Assembly (NCBI RefSeq): GCF_000717175.1
Contig: NZ_JNYD01000013.1
Span: forward strand, 1 to 64,000
Length of the DNA: 64,000 bases
Direction: 5' to 3'
Source: Pseudonocardia autotrophica
Lineage (GTDB): Bacteria > Actinomycetota > Actinomycetes > Mycobacteriales > Pseudonocardiaceae
A program made the position numbers and the translations under genes. Shown in pieces: positions 34,420-41,865 of the stretch. The notes under the pieces are model-generated. The model was not told where the DNA came from, made no database searches, and worked only from the letters and a program-made list of their open reading frames with translations. Within the stretch, counting starts at the first letter, position 1. Every line of letters starts with the position of its first letter.

Positions 34420-34456
34420 GGCCGGGGTCGCCGTGATCGGGGTGGCGGCCCCGGCC
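34420..34456 (+). terminator. GC-rich hairpin downstream of DUF1990 gene
   Basis: GGCCGGGGTCGCC (34420-34432) and GGCGGCCCCGGCC (34444-34456) form a 13-bp stem with one mismatch and an 11-base loop. It is in the 250-bp interval after the plus-strand DUF1990 gene. No T-tract follows. A termination role is inferred from position only. Confidence 0.35.
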
Positions 34457-34515
34457 TCGCCCTGTTCCGGCCTTGATCGACCTGGACTCCCGATCCCCGT
34501 GATGCACCGAGACGC

Positions 34516-34549
34516 CGAGGGGCGGGGACCGGCCGGTCCCCGCCCCTCG
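34516..34549 (-). terminator. Perfect 17-bp palindrome after FAS1 gene
   Basis: CGAGGGGCGGGGACCGG is followed at once by its reverse complement, giving 34 bp of perfect symmetry, 13 bp beyond the stop of the minus-strand FAS1 gene. It should form a strong hairpin or cruciform. There is no U-tract, as usual for actinobacterial terminators. Confidence 0.7.
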
Positions 34550-34561
34550 TGCGTGCGCGGG

Positions 34562-35263
34562 TCAGCCCGCCGGCATCAGGACCTTGTCGATGACGAAGAC
34601 GGTGGCGTTGGCGGTCGGGATGTTGCCGCAGAGGACCTTCGCGGTGTTCCCCCGCCCGTCGGTCACGGTCGGCGCCTCGGGGGTCCCGCCGATCGTCACG
34701 GTGCCCCCGGCGAGCTCGGTGGTGGTGCCGGCGGCGACGAGGCCCTCGGCGTCGTAGCGCTGCGGCACCACGTGGTACGACAGCAGCCCGCCCAGCTGCT
34801 GCTGGTTCGCCAGCAGGCCGTTGAACGCCTGGTCGCCCAGCTGCGTCTTCACCTGGTCGAACGCGCCGTTGTACGGCGCGAACACGGTGATGCCCTGCTG
34901 CGAGTTCAGCGTGTCGGCGAGGCCCGGGACTTTCCCGACCGCGGTCACGAGCGTGGTGAGCAGCGGGTTCGTGCTCGCCGCGCTGGCCACCGGCTGCGGG
35001 CCCATGTTGTTCAGCGAGCCGGGGGCGTCCCCCTGCGGCAGCTGGTTGCAGGCCGGCCCGAAGACGTCCGCGTTGGTGGTCACGCCGTCGCCCGCGGCGG
35101 CCGACAGCGGGGCGGCCGACATCGGAGCCGCCGACATCGGGGCCGAGGCCATCGGCGACGCCGGCGCGGCGGCGGTCGAGGAGCCGGACCCGCCGCACGC
35201 GGCGAGACCGAGGCCCAGGGCGGCGACCGCACCGGCGGCGGCGAGCCGGAAAGGCTTCTTCAT
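34562..35263 (-). CDS. MPT83/MPT70-like FAS1 lipoprotein
   Basis: 233 residues. Lipoprotein signal with lipobox LAAC (Cys23), then a Ser/Ala/Pro/Met-rich linker with repeats of the SAPMSAAP type. The FAS1 (fasciclin) domain covers residues 65-232 (NPLLTTLVTAVGKV, GITVFAPYNGAFDQV, LLSYHVVPQ, ATVFVIDKVLMPAG), with the extra Cys pair of the MPT70/MPT83 subgroup (GPACNQ and VLCGNI). Exported, cell-surface adhesion-like protein. ATG at 35263. In mycobacteria mpt83/mpt70 belong to the SigK regulon; here an ECF sigma/RskA pair is 0.7-2 kb away. Confidence 0.85.
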   Translation of the reverse strand: MKKPFRLAAAGAVAALGLGLAACGGSGSSTAAAPASPMASAPMSAAPMSAAPLSAAAGDGVTTNADVFGPACNQLPQGDAPGSLNNMGPQPVASAASTNPLLTTLVTAVGKVPGLADTLNSQQGITVFAPYNGAFDQVKTQLGDQAFNGLLANQQQLGGLLSYHVVPQRYDAEGLVAAGTTTELAGGTVTIGGTPEAPTVTDGRGNTAKVLCGNIPTANATVFVIDKVLMPAG

Positions 35264-35554
35264 CGTGTTCTCCCGTGGTTCCCGGCCCGGTTCCTCCGGG
35301 CCCGTCGTCGATTTCTTCGACGGGTCCCGGGAATGCGGTTCGTGCTTTCCGTGCTTCGTTCTCGCCGCGGATCCGGTTCGTCCCCGGAAGGCTGGTTGGT
35401 CCCCGTCGCCGCCGGGAGCAGGGCACCGACCTCCGGGTCTAGGTGTCCTGTGCAGCTATCGGCGACTCTGTCGAATGACCATGCGGGAGGTCCTTACGAC
35501 CATGACGGCCGAGGCGCATACTCGCGCCGCTCTCGACACCTGGAGGAGGTCGTC

Positions 35555-35833
35555 ATGCATTACGGAGTGGTACACGACATCCGCGACCCCGCGGGATGGG
35601 ACCGCGTGATGAGCAGTAATCCCACCCTTCCGGAAGGCTTCGTGCTCCTCGCGAGCGTCACGCAGGACGACGCCGCGCGGGCGATGTGCATCTGGGAGGC
35701 ACCGAGTCTCGACGGGCTGCAGCAGCTGCTGGACGGGGCGTTCGGCGACGCGGTCGTGAACGACTGCTTCGTCGCGGACCCGGCCCGGTCGGTCAACCTG
35801 CCGGCGGCGCGGCCGGAGGCCGCACCGACCTGA
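35555..35833 (+). CDS. Small hypothetical protein
   Basis: 92 residues with strands and helices like a small ferredoxin-fold (alpha/beta) domain: YGVVHDIRDPAGWDRVM, then FVLLASVTQDDAARAMCIWEAPSLDGLQQLLDG, then DAVVNDCFVAD. No family could be named. ATG at 35555 has a very strong ribosome binding site (GGAGGAGGT). It lies between the FAS1 lipoprotein and the anti-sigma gene, so it may be part of the same regulon. Confidence 0.6.
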   Translation: MHYGVVHDIRDPAGWDRVMSSNPTLPEGFVLLASVTQDDAARAMCIWEAPSLDGLQQLLDGAFGDAVVNDCFVADPARSVNLPAARPEAAPT

Positions 35834-35845
35834 TCCGACGGGGCG

Positions 35846-35899
35846 CGGCAGTGCGCACGGGCCCGGGTCGGGGGACGCCCCGCCCCGGGCCCACTGCCG
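35846..35899. terminator. Nested hairpin between convergent genes
   Basis: CGGCAGTG (35846-35853) pairs with CACTGCCG (35892-35899), and inside it GGGCCCGGG (35859-35867) pairs with CCCGGGCCC (35884-35892). It is in the 99-bp gap between the convergent small gene and the anti-sigma gene and can serve both strands. Confidence 0.6.
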
Positions 35900-35932
35900 T
35901 CGACGGCGGTCATCGGAGCCGTTGCGCCCGGC

Positions 35933-36703
35933 TCACACGACCTGGCCGCTCGCCACGACCCGGCTCGGGGTCGCGGGGGCGACCCGGCCCGGTTCGAGCG
36001 ACACGGCGTAGGCGGTGAAGGTGCCGCCCGCCGGCAGGGTGGTGACGTCCGTGTGCCCGGAGGTGGCGTCGAACGTGCCGAGCGGCACGGGGGCCGCGCC
36101 GGTGGGGGCTCCGACACCCCACAGGACGTAGACCGAGCCCGCGCGGTCGTTGGTCGGGAGGTCCGCGACCACCACGCGCCGGATGCCGGCGCCGGTCACC
36201 ACGGCGGCCACCGGCCGCCCGTGCCCGTCGGCCAGGGTGGCGTGGGTGCTGCCGGGCGCGTCCAGCCCGGTCACGAGCCGCCCCAGGTCGCGGGCCTGGG
36301 CCACCTCGGCGTCGCGCTGCTCGTGCAGGTCGGCGGTCTGCCCGGCCAGCCCGCCCACGGCGATCACGCACGCGGCGGCGGCCGCGACACCCCACCATCG
36401 ACGGCGCGACCACCGGGGCCGGGGCTCCTCGGACGGTGGGTCGACGCCTGCCGGGAGGCCGGGCGGGAAGTCCCTGCGCGCGGCGTGCAGGATCCGGTCG
36501 CGCAGCCCGGCGGGCGGCGGCACCGGCGGCACCGTCCGCGCCACGCCGGCCAGGACGGCGTCGTGCCGGCGCAGGGCGACGGTGCACTCGGGGCAGCGCC
36601 CGAGGTGCGCGCGGACCGCGAGCTCCTCGTCGGGTTCCAGGGCGTGCAGGGCGAAGCCGGCGACCTGGCGGCTCATCGGGCAGGGCGGGGCGGCCGTGCT
36701 CAC
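35933..36703 (-). CDS. RskA-type anti-sigma factor
   Basis: 256 residues. A zinc-finger-like N-terminus (FALHALEPDEELAVRAHLGRC, with His33-x3-Cys37-x2-Cys40) is the sigma-binding domain. One membrane helix is at about residues 96-115 (GVAAAAACVIAVGGLAG). The extracytoplasmic RskA domain follows (VVADLPTNDRAGSVYVLWG, LGTFDATSGHTDVTTLPAGGTF). It would hold the ECF sigma factor inactive until regulated proteolysis. GTG at 36703 overlaps the sigma stop (GTGA). Confidence 0.88.
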   Translation of the reverse strand: MSTAAPPCPMSRQVAGFALHALEPDEELAVRAHLGRCPECTVALRRHDAVLAGVARTVPPVPPPAGLRDRILHAARRDFPPGLPAGVDPPSEEPRPRWSRRRWWGVAAAAACVIAVGGLAGQTADLHEQRDAEVAQARDLGRLVTGLDAPGSTHATLADGHGRPVAAVVTGAGIRRVVVADLPTNDRAGSVYVLWGVGAPTGAAPVPLGTFDATSGHTDVTTLPAGGTFTAYAVSLEPGRVAPATPSRVVASGQVV

Positions 36704-37314
36704 CGGACGTCGTCCTCGCCGAGGACCGGCCCGAGGGCGGTGCGCAGCCGGCCGAGGCCGGCGAACATCCGGGACTTCACCGTGCCGAGCGGCACGCCGG
36801 TGAGGGTGGCGACCTCGCGCTGGGTGTAGCCGCCGAAGTAGGCGAGGGCGAGGGCGTGCCGCTGGTCGGCGGGCAGCGCGTCGAGCGCGGAACGCACCGT
36901 CCCGGCGGCGACCGCGCCGAGCGCGTCGACGTCGGCGCCGGGCAGCCGGGGGAGGGCGAGGTCGGTGTCGTCGTCCATCGGCACCGTGCGCCGGCGCGCG
37001 GTGTCCTCGCGCCGCACCAGGTCCACCGCCTTGTGGTGGACCAGCGTCATCAGCCAGGTCGAGGCCCGGCCGCGGCGCGGGTCGAAGCGGCCCGCCTCGC
37101 GCCAGACGGCGGTGAAGGCCTCCTGCACGGCGTCCTCGGCCAGCGCGTCGTCGCCGCAGATCCGGCGGGCGAGCGACCAGGCCTGGCGGCCGTACCGGTC
37201 GTAGAGCCGGGCCAGCGCGTCGCGGCGGCCCTCCGCGACACCGGCGAGGAGATCGACGGAGTCGTCCGGCCCGGACGTCCGGCCGGTGCGCGCGGCGGCC
37301 TCCCTGTGGTTCAC
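36700..37314 (-). CDS. ECF sigma factor (SigK-type)
   Basis: 204 residues. Region 2 is ARLYDRYGRQAWSLARRICGDDALAEDAVQEAF, with TAVWREAGRFDPRRGRASTWL and then HHKAVDLVRRED. Region 4 is LDALPADQRHALALAYFGGYTQREVATL, then LGTVKSRMFAGLGRLRTAL. Overlaps the gene for its RskA-type anti-sigma factor. The sequence and the FAS1 lipoprotein nearby suggest the SigK group. GTG at 37314. Confidence 0.88.
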   Translation of the reverse strand: MNHREAAARTGRTSGPDDSVDLLAGVAEGRRDALARLYDRYGRQAWSLARRICGDDALAEDAVQEAFTAVWREAGRFDPRRGRASTWLMTLVHHKAVDLVRREDTARRRTVPMDDDTDLALPRLPGADVDALGAVAAGTVRSALDALPADQRHALALAYFGGYTQREVATLTGVPLGTVKSRMFAGLGRLRTALGPVLGEDDVR

Positions 37315-37356
37315 GCCCGACGTTCGCGCCCACCGGTCGGATCGGTTCGGGACGCG

Positions 37357-38073
37357 TCAGCGGTGCAGCGTGAGGAGCTGCTCGAAGAACCCGCCGAAGC
37401 AGCCCTCGCGGTCGACGAGGTGCACCTCGAGGATCCAGTGGCACTGCCGGCCCGACGGGTCCGTGCGGCGCATGGCGTGGTCGCTGCCCGGCGCGATGTA
37501 GCTCTCGATCCGCTCGCCGTCGATCCACTCGTGCGGGAACTCGCCCACCAGGTGGCCGCTGTGCGCGCCGCCGAACTCCCAGCCCGCCTCCTCGGCCAGC
37601 CCCACGACGTGCGCGTACAGCTCCGTGCCGCTGATCTCCGGGTGCGCCTCGAAGTGGGCGCGGCCGGCGTCGAAGATGCGCGGCAGGTCGTCGCGCAGCC
37701 GGTGCTTGACCGGGTCGTCGCCCAGCACGAAGGTGCGCCCGAAGTCCGCCTCCCACTCGGCGAAGATCGGCCCGAGGTCGAGGAAGACGATGTCGTCCGC
37801 CTCGATCAGCCGGTCCGGCGGGTTCTCCTTGTAGGGCAGCAGCGTGTTCGGGCCCGAGCGCACCACCCGCTTGTGCCAGTGCCGGTCGGTGCCGAAGAGC
37901 TCCGCGCCGAGGTCGCGCACCCGGTCGCTCACGGTCCGCTCGGACTCGCCCGGCGCGATCAGCCCCCGCCGCCCGGCCTCCTCGAACAGGTGCAGGGCCT
38001 TGCGCTCCGCCTCGACCAGGTTCCGGGCCCGGGCCTCCTCGTCGACGGGTGCGGTGCCGGTCGCGTCGCTCAT
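37357..38073 (-). CDS. M24-family peptidase-like protein
   Basis: 238 residues with the pita-bread fold pattern: GPNTLLPYKENPPDRLIEADDIVFLDLGPIFAEWEADFG (two Asp metal ligands), GGAHSGHLVGEFPHEW (His), and CHWILEVHLVD (Glu). This fits the M24 aminopeptidase-P/methionine aminopeptidase-like family, though the second Glu ligand is not clear. ATG at 38073. Stands alone before the sigma gene on the same strand. Confidence 0.78.
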   Translation of the reverse strand: MSDATGTAPVDEEARARNLVEAERKALHLFEEAGRRGLIAPGESERTVSDRVRDLGAELFGTDRHWHKRVVRSGPNTLLPYKENPPDRLIEADDIVFLDLGPIFAEWEADFGRTFVLGDDPVKHRLRDDLPRIFDAGRAHFEAHPEISGTELYAHVVGLAEEAGWEFGGAHSGHLVGEFPHEWIDGERIESYIAPGSDHAMRRTDPSGRQCHWILEVHLVDREGCFGGFFEQLLTLHR

Positions 38074-38151
38074 CGATCGCCTCCTCGCGTCACCCCGACC
38101 CTAGGTCGACTTCCGGCGCGCTTCTAGGCTCGCACCTGAGGAGGGGATCGG

Positions 38152-39150
38152 GTGGTCGGTCGGCTGGAACGGCACCAGGTTCCGCTCTACGTCGCCGCGG
38201 TCGTGGCGGGGGTGGCGCTCGGGTTGCTCGCGCCGGCCGCGGGCCCGGGTCTCGCCGTGGCCGTCGGGCCGGTGCTCGGCGCGCTCCTGTACGTGACGTT
38301 CCTGCAGGTCCCGGCCCGGGAGCTCGCCCGGTCGCTGCGGGCCGGCCGGTTCCTGGCGGCGGTGCTGGTCGTCGACTTCGTGGTGGCGCCGCTCGTGGTC
38401 GCGGCGATGACGCCGTTCCTGCCCGCGGACGTCGCGGTCCGCACCGGCGTGCTGCTGGTCCTGCTCGCCCCGTGCGTCGACTACGTCGTGGTGTTCACCG
38501 GGCTGGCCGGCGGGAGTGCGGGCCGGCTGCTGGCCGCCACGCCGTTGCTGCTCCTGGCCCAGATGGCGCTGCTGCCGGTGCTGCTGGGGCTGCTGCTCGG
38601 GCCGGCGGCCGCCGGGGCGATCGAGCCCGGGCCGTTCGTCGAGGCGTTCCTCGGGTTCATCCTGCTGCCGCTCGCGCTGGCGTGGCTCACGCAGTGGTGG
38701 GCGGCGCGGCACCGCAGCGGGGAGGTGGTCGCGGGCGCGGCCGGGGCGGCGATGGTGCCGTTGATGGTGGCGACGCTCCTGCTCGTGGTCGCCTCGCAGG
38801 TCCCGGCGCTGGGCGGCGCCGGGGCGGTCCTCGGCGCCGTGCCCTTCTACGTGGCGTTCCTGCTGGTCATGGTGCCGCTGGGGGCGCTGATCGCCCGGCT
38901 GTTCCGGCTCGGGACCGCCGACGCCCGGGCCGTGGCGTTCACGGGCGCGACGCGCAACTCGCTCGTCGTGCTGCCGCTGGCCCTCGCGCTGCCCGCCGGG
39001 CCCGTCGTCGCGGCGACGGTGGTGGCGCAGACGCTCGTCGAGGTCGTCGGGATGGTCGTGGCGGTGCGGGCGGTGCCCCGGGTGGTGGCGCTGCTGCTCC
39101 GCGGGACGCCGGGGCGCCCCGCGGAGCAGCCCGGGCCTACTCGGGGGTGA
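38152..39150 (+). CDS. BASS/ACR3-like transporter (bile acid or arsenite type)
   Basis: 332 residues with about ten helices. LVLLAPCVDYVVVFTGLAGGSAG resembles the Cys-containing helix of ACR3/ArsB-like arsenite pumps and BASS symporters. The second half has GATRNSLVVLPLALALPAGPVVAATVVAQTLVEVVGMV, the second repeat's conserved stretch. Cargo cannot be decided; no arsenic genes are around. GTG at 38152. Its 3' end overlaps a convergent ABM-domain gene by 14 bp. Confidence 0.7.
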   Translation: MVGRLERHQVPLYVAAVVAGVALGLLAPAAGPGLAVAVGPVLGALLYVTFLQVPARELARSLRAGRFLAAVLVVDFVVAPLVVAAMTPFLPADVAVRTGVLLVLLAPCVDYVVVFTGLAGGSAGRLLAATPLLLLAQMALLPVLLGLLLGPAAAGAIEPGPFVEAFLGFILLPLALAWLTQWWAARHRSGEVVAGAAGAAMVPLMVATLLLVVASQVPALGGAGAVLGAVPFYVAFLLVMVPLGALIARLFRLGTADARAVAFTGATRNSLVVLPLALALPAGPVVAATVVAQTLVEVVGMVVAVRAVPRVVALLLRGTPGRPAEQPGPTRG

Positions 39151-39460
39151 CCTCGGCCATGTCGTTCCAGGCCTCGCCGTCGAGGTCCTGGTAGTTGATC
39201 TTCGGGCGCTCGGCGACGACCGTGCCCATCCACGGGAAGAAGTTCTGGGCGTGCTCGGTCTGGACGTGCGCGGAGCCGGCGTCGCCGTCGCGGAAGGTCT
39301 CGACGATCGCGAACTCGTTCGGCGTGGTGCCGCTCTCGTAGAAGTCGAACGAGACGTTGCCCGGCTCCGCCCGCACGTTGTCGGTGTACTCCTTGATGCC
39401 GGCCAGCCAGTCCTCGCGCTTCGCGGGCTTGATCTTCACCTTGAGCACGATCAGGATCAC
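39137..39460 (-). CDS. ABM-domain (antibiotic biosynthesis monooxygenase-like) protein
   Basis: 107 residues. LIVLKVKIKPAKREDWLAGIKEY, GNVSFDFYESGTTPNEFAIVETFRDGDAGSAH and HAQNFFPWMGTVV match the small dimeric ABM/YgiN-like fold (antibiotic biosynthesis monooxygenase or quinol monooxygenase). GTG at 39460 follows GGAGG. The aromatic-acid-type MFS gene is divergent and 235 bp away. Confidence 0.75.
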   Translation of the reverse strand: MILIVLKVKIKPAKREDWLAGIKEYTDNVRAEPGNVSFDFYESGTTPNEFAIVETFRDGDAGSAHVQTEHAQNFFPWMGTVVAERPKINYQDLDGEAWNDMAEVTPE

Positions 39461-39611
39461 GGCCACCTCCAGGGTCGATGGGGTCGGCCCCGGGCACCCC
39501 ACCCGGGACGGTGGGGGCAGCCTCTCACCCCCGCGCCGCGGGCGGTGTCTCAATCGGCGACGGCCCGCCCGTCGGGTGAGGACGCCGGCGCGGGCCACCG
39601 CCCGTCGCGCC

Positions 39612-39630
39612 GCTTCCGTTCAACGGAAGC
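39612..39630. promoter_or_regulatory. Palindromic operator upstream of MFS gene
   Basis: GCTTCCGTT-C-AACGGAAGC is a perfect 9-bp inverted repeat around one base, in the divergent gap between the ABM and MFS genes. It ends five bases before a candidate -35 (CTGACA 39636-39641). The core is TTCC-N7-GGAA, also seen in the glcB promoter (50803-50817), and resembles IclR-family sites. Confidence 0.55.
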
Positions 39631-39635
39631 TTGCC

Positions 39636-39665
39636 CTGACAAGCGTCGCGTACCCCGCTCATACT
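39636..39665 (+). promoter_or_regulatory. Candidate sigma-70-type promoter of MFS gene
   Basis: CTGACA (39636-39641) and CATACT (39660-39665) with an 18-base spacer, 30 bp before the MFS ATG. Preceded by a palindromic operator. Matches to the consensus are partial. Confidence 0.4.
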
Positions 39666-39695
39666 CCGGCGATCCGGACACCGAGGGAGGGTTCC

Positions 39696-40937
39696 ATGAC
39701 AACGGAGTCAGCAGGGACGTCGGGCGGGGCGGGGGCGCGGGCGGGCTGGGTCGCGCCGCTGTGCTGGTCCGCCGTGGCGCTCGAGGGGTTCGACCTGGTG
39801 GTGCTGGGGGTGGTCCTCCCGTCGCTGCTGCGTGACCCGTCCTGGGGGCTGAACCCTGCGTCGGCCTCGCTGATCTCGGTGGTGGGCCTGGTCGGCGTCA
39901 TGGTGGGCGCGCTCGCCGCCGGCCCGCTCACGGACCGCTTCGGCCGCCGCTCGATGCTGCTGGTCACCGTGACGTCGTTCTCGGTGCTCACGCTGCTGTG
40001 CGCCTTCGCGCCCGGGCCGGTGCTGTTCGGCGTGCTGCGGTTCCTCGCCGGGCTCGGCCTCGGCGGCGTGCTCCCGGTGGCGATCGCGATGGTCAACGAG
40101 TTCGCCCGCTCCGGCCGGGGCGGCAGCGCGACGACCGTCCTCATGACCGGCTACCACGTCGGCGCCGTGCTCACCTCGCTGCTCGGCATCCTGGTCATCC
40201 CCGGGCTGGGCTGGCGGGCGATGTTCGTGCTCGGCGCGCTGCCCGCGCTGGTGCTGGTGCCGCTGGTCTGGCTCCGGCTGCCCGAGTCGATCCCGGTCGA
40301 GCGCGGGCCTGCCGCGCGGCGCAACCCGATCGCGACCCTGTTCCGGGGCGGCTACCTGCGCGCGACGCTCGCCTTCTGGATCACCTCGTTCATGGGCCTG
40401 CTGCTGGTCTACGGCCTGAACACCTGGCTGCCGGAGATCATGCGCTCCGCCGGCTACGCGCTCGGCGCGGCGCTGGCCCTGCTGCTGGTGCTCAACGTCG
40501 GCGCGATCCTCGGGCTGCTCCTCGCCGGCCGCGTCGCGGACAAGATCGGCGTGCGCACCTCGACGATCGCCTGGTTCACCGCCGCCGCGCTGTTCCTCGC
40601 GCTGCTGTCGATCAAGCTGCCCGGCGTCGGCGTGTACGTGAGCGTGCTGCTCGCGGGCGTGTTCGTGTTCAGCTCGCAGGTGCTCGTGTACGCCTACGTC
40701 AGCCAGTACTACCCGGCCGAGGCGCGCGCCACGGCCATCGGCAGCGCCTCCGGCGTCGGTCGGCTCGGTGCGATCTGCGGCCCGGTGGTCGGCGGCACCC
40801 TGCTCTCGGCGGGCCTCGCCTACCCCTGGGGCTTCTACGCCTTCGCGGTCGTCGCGGCCGTCGGAGCGGTCTCGGTCTCGGTGGTCGGGCGCATCCGCTC
40901 CACCGACACCCCCGACCGCCGGATGGAGACCGCCTGA
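39696..40937 (+). CDS. MFS transporter, aromatic acid:H+ symporter type
   Basis: 413 residues with about 12 helices. LEGFDLVVLGVVLPSLL (the D of the AAHS family's DGxD-like helix 1), GPLTDRFGRRSMLLV (motif A), LGLGGVLPVAIAMVNEFAR, and YVSQYYPAEARATAIGSASGVGRLGAICGPV in the second half match the PcaK/BenK-like family. Probably imports an aromatic acid such as hydroxybenzoate. ATG at 39696 follows GAGGGAGG. No aromatic catabolic genes are adjacent. Confidence 0.82.
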   Translation: MTTESAGTSGGAGARAGWVAPLCWSAVALEGFDLVVLGVVLPSLLRDPSWGLNPASASLISVVGLVGVMVGALAAGPLTDRFGRRSMLLVTVTSFSVLTLLCAFAPGPVLFGVLRFLAGLGLGGVLPVAIAMVNEFARSGRGGSATTVLMTGYHVGAVLTSLLGILVIPGLGWRAMFVLGALPALVLVPLVWLRLPESIPVERGPAARRNPIATLFRGGYLRATLAFWITSFMGLLLVYGLNTWLPEIMRSAGYALGAALALLLVLNVGAILGLLLAGRVADKIGVRTSTIAWFTAAALFLALLSIKLPGVGVYVSVLLAGVFVFSSQVLVYAYVSQYYPAEARATAIGSASGVGRLGAICGPVVGGTLLSAGLAYPWGFYAFAVVAAVGAVSVSVVGRIRSTDTPDRRMETA

Positions 40938-41045
40938 GCAGGGTCCGGACGCCGCCGTCGACGCTGGTGCGCTCCATGGACACGTGCGGAGCTGCGAACC
41001 AGCCGGGTGTGTGGCGGGCCTGCTGCGTGGGCCACCGAGCCCTTC

Positions 41046-41110
41046 ATGATCGTCGCTATCGGAGCGGAAGCCGCGCTGAGCGCGGGTCTCGTTCCACGGC
41101 CAGTGATCAT
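41046..41110. repeat. Single copy of the ATGATC...TGATCAT intergenic repeat
   Basis: Begins ATGATCGTC and ends TGATCAT, preceded by CCCTTC as in the third unit at 7255-7266. The body (65 bp) is diverged but of the same layout as the units at 7111-7333. It lies in the 290-bp intergenic region between the MFS and DoxX genes (40938-41227), which has no gene. Confidence 0.45.
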
Positions 41111-41173
41111 GGTCAGGGCCGTACGGGACCGACCGCCGCGTGCCGGACCGGGTCCGCGGAGCACGCAGGAAGA

Positions 41174-41210
41174 CGGGCGCGCCGGGGACCCCTCGACCCC
41201 GGCGCGCCCG
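41174..41210 (-). terminator. 14-bp stem terminator of DoxX gene
   Basis: CGGGCGCGCCGGGG (41174-41187) and CCCCGGCGCGCCCG (41197-41210) form a perfect stem with a 9-base loop, 17 bp after the minus-strand DoxX stop. It may also serve the plus-strand MFS transcript. Confidence 0.7.
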
Positions 41211-41227
41211 CGAACCCGCGGTTCCGC

Positions 41228-41629
41228 TCAGCGGCGGAACAGCGCCGCGATCTCGTGCCGGCGCACCCACGCGATCAGGGCGAACAGCACGCCCAGGATG
41301 ATCGGCGTGTAGACGTACTCGGCCATGCCGATCACGAAGACCTGGAAGAGCGCCGCGCCGATCATGAGCGCCACGAGGCAGGCGGCGGCGAGGCCCGCGA
41401 GCACCGGGATCATCAGGCCGATGCCGCCCGCGACCTCCAGCGCCCCGATGACGTAGCGGAACCAGTCGCCCGCGCCGATGGCGTCGAAGGTCTGCACGGC
41501 CGTGGCCTCGCCGAACAGCTTCGGCGCGCCGGAGGCGACGGCCATGAACAGGCCCAGCACGACCTGCAGGACGTACAGGGCGATCCGGCCCTTGCTGCGG
41601 GCGGGGGCGGCGGTACCGGCGGCGATCAT
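41228..41629 (-). CDS. DoxX-family membrane protein
   Basis: 133 residues with four hydrophobic helices. ALYVLQVVLGLFMAVASGAPKLFGEATAVQTFDAIGAG is the DoxX start, followed by YVIGALEVAGGIGLMIPVLAG. Typical DoxX-like/DUF4267-like small integral protein, linked in other bacteria to quinone-thiol redox; role here unknown. ATG at 41629 follows GAGAGG. A strong hairpin follows its stop. Confidence 0.8.
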   Translation of the reverse strand: MIAAGTAAPARSKGRIALYVLQVVLGLFMAVASGAPKLFGEATAVQTFDAIGAGDWFRYVIGALEVAGGIGLMIPVLAGLAAACLVALMIGAALFQVFVIGMAEYVYTPIILGVLFALIAWVRRHEIAALFRR

Positions 41630-41865
41630 GGTCTCGGTCCTCTCGGTCGGTGCGGCATCTGCCGCGCTGTCAGAGGGGAGACCGCACTTCCGCCGGGAAC
41701 TCATCGCCGCCGGCCCCGAGTTCCCCGCGGAGGATCACCTCGGGGTCCGCCGGCCGCTCCAGCAGCGCCTCGTCCGGCGGCGCGAACCCGAAGCGCGCGC
41801 GCTTCACCCCGGCCACCCTCGCAGGCGCTGCACGGCGGGGCAGCCGGATTCGGCGCGCGGCCTCC

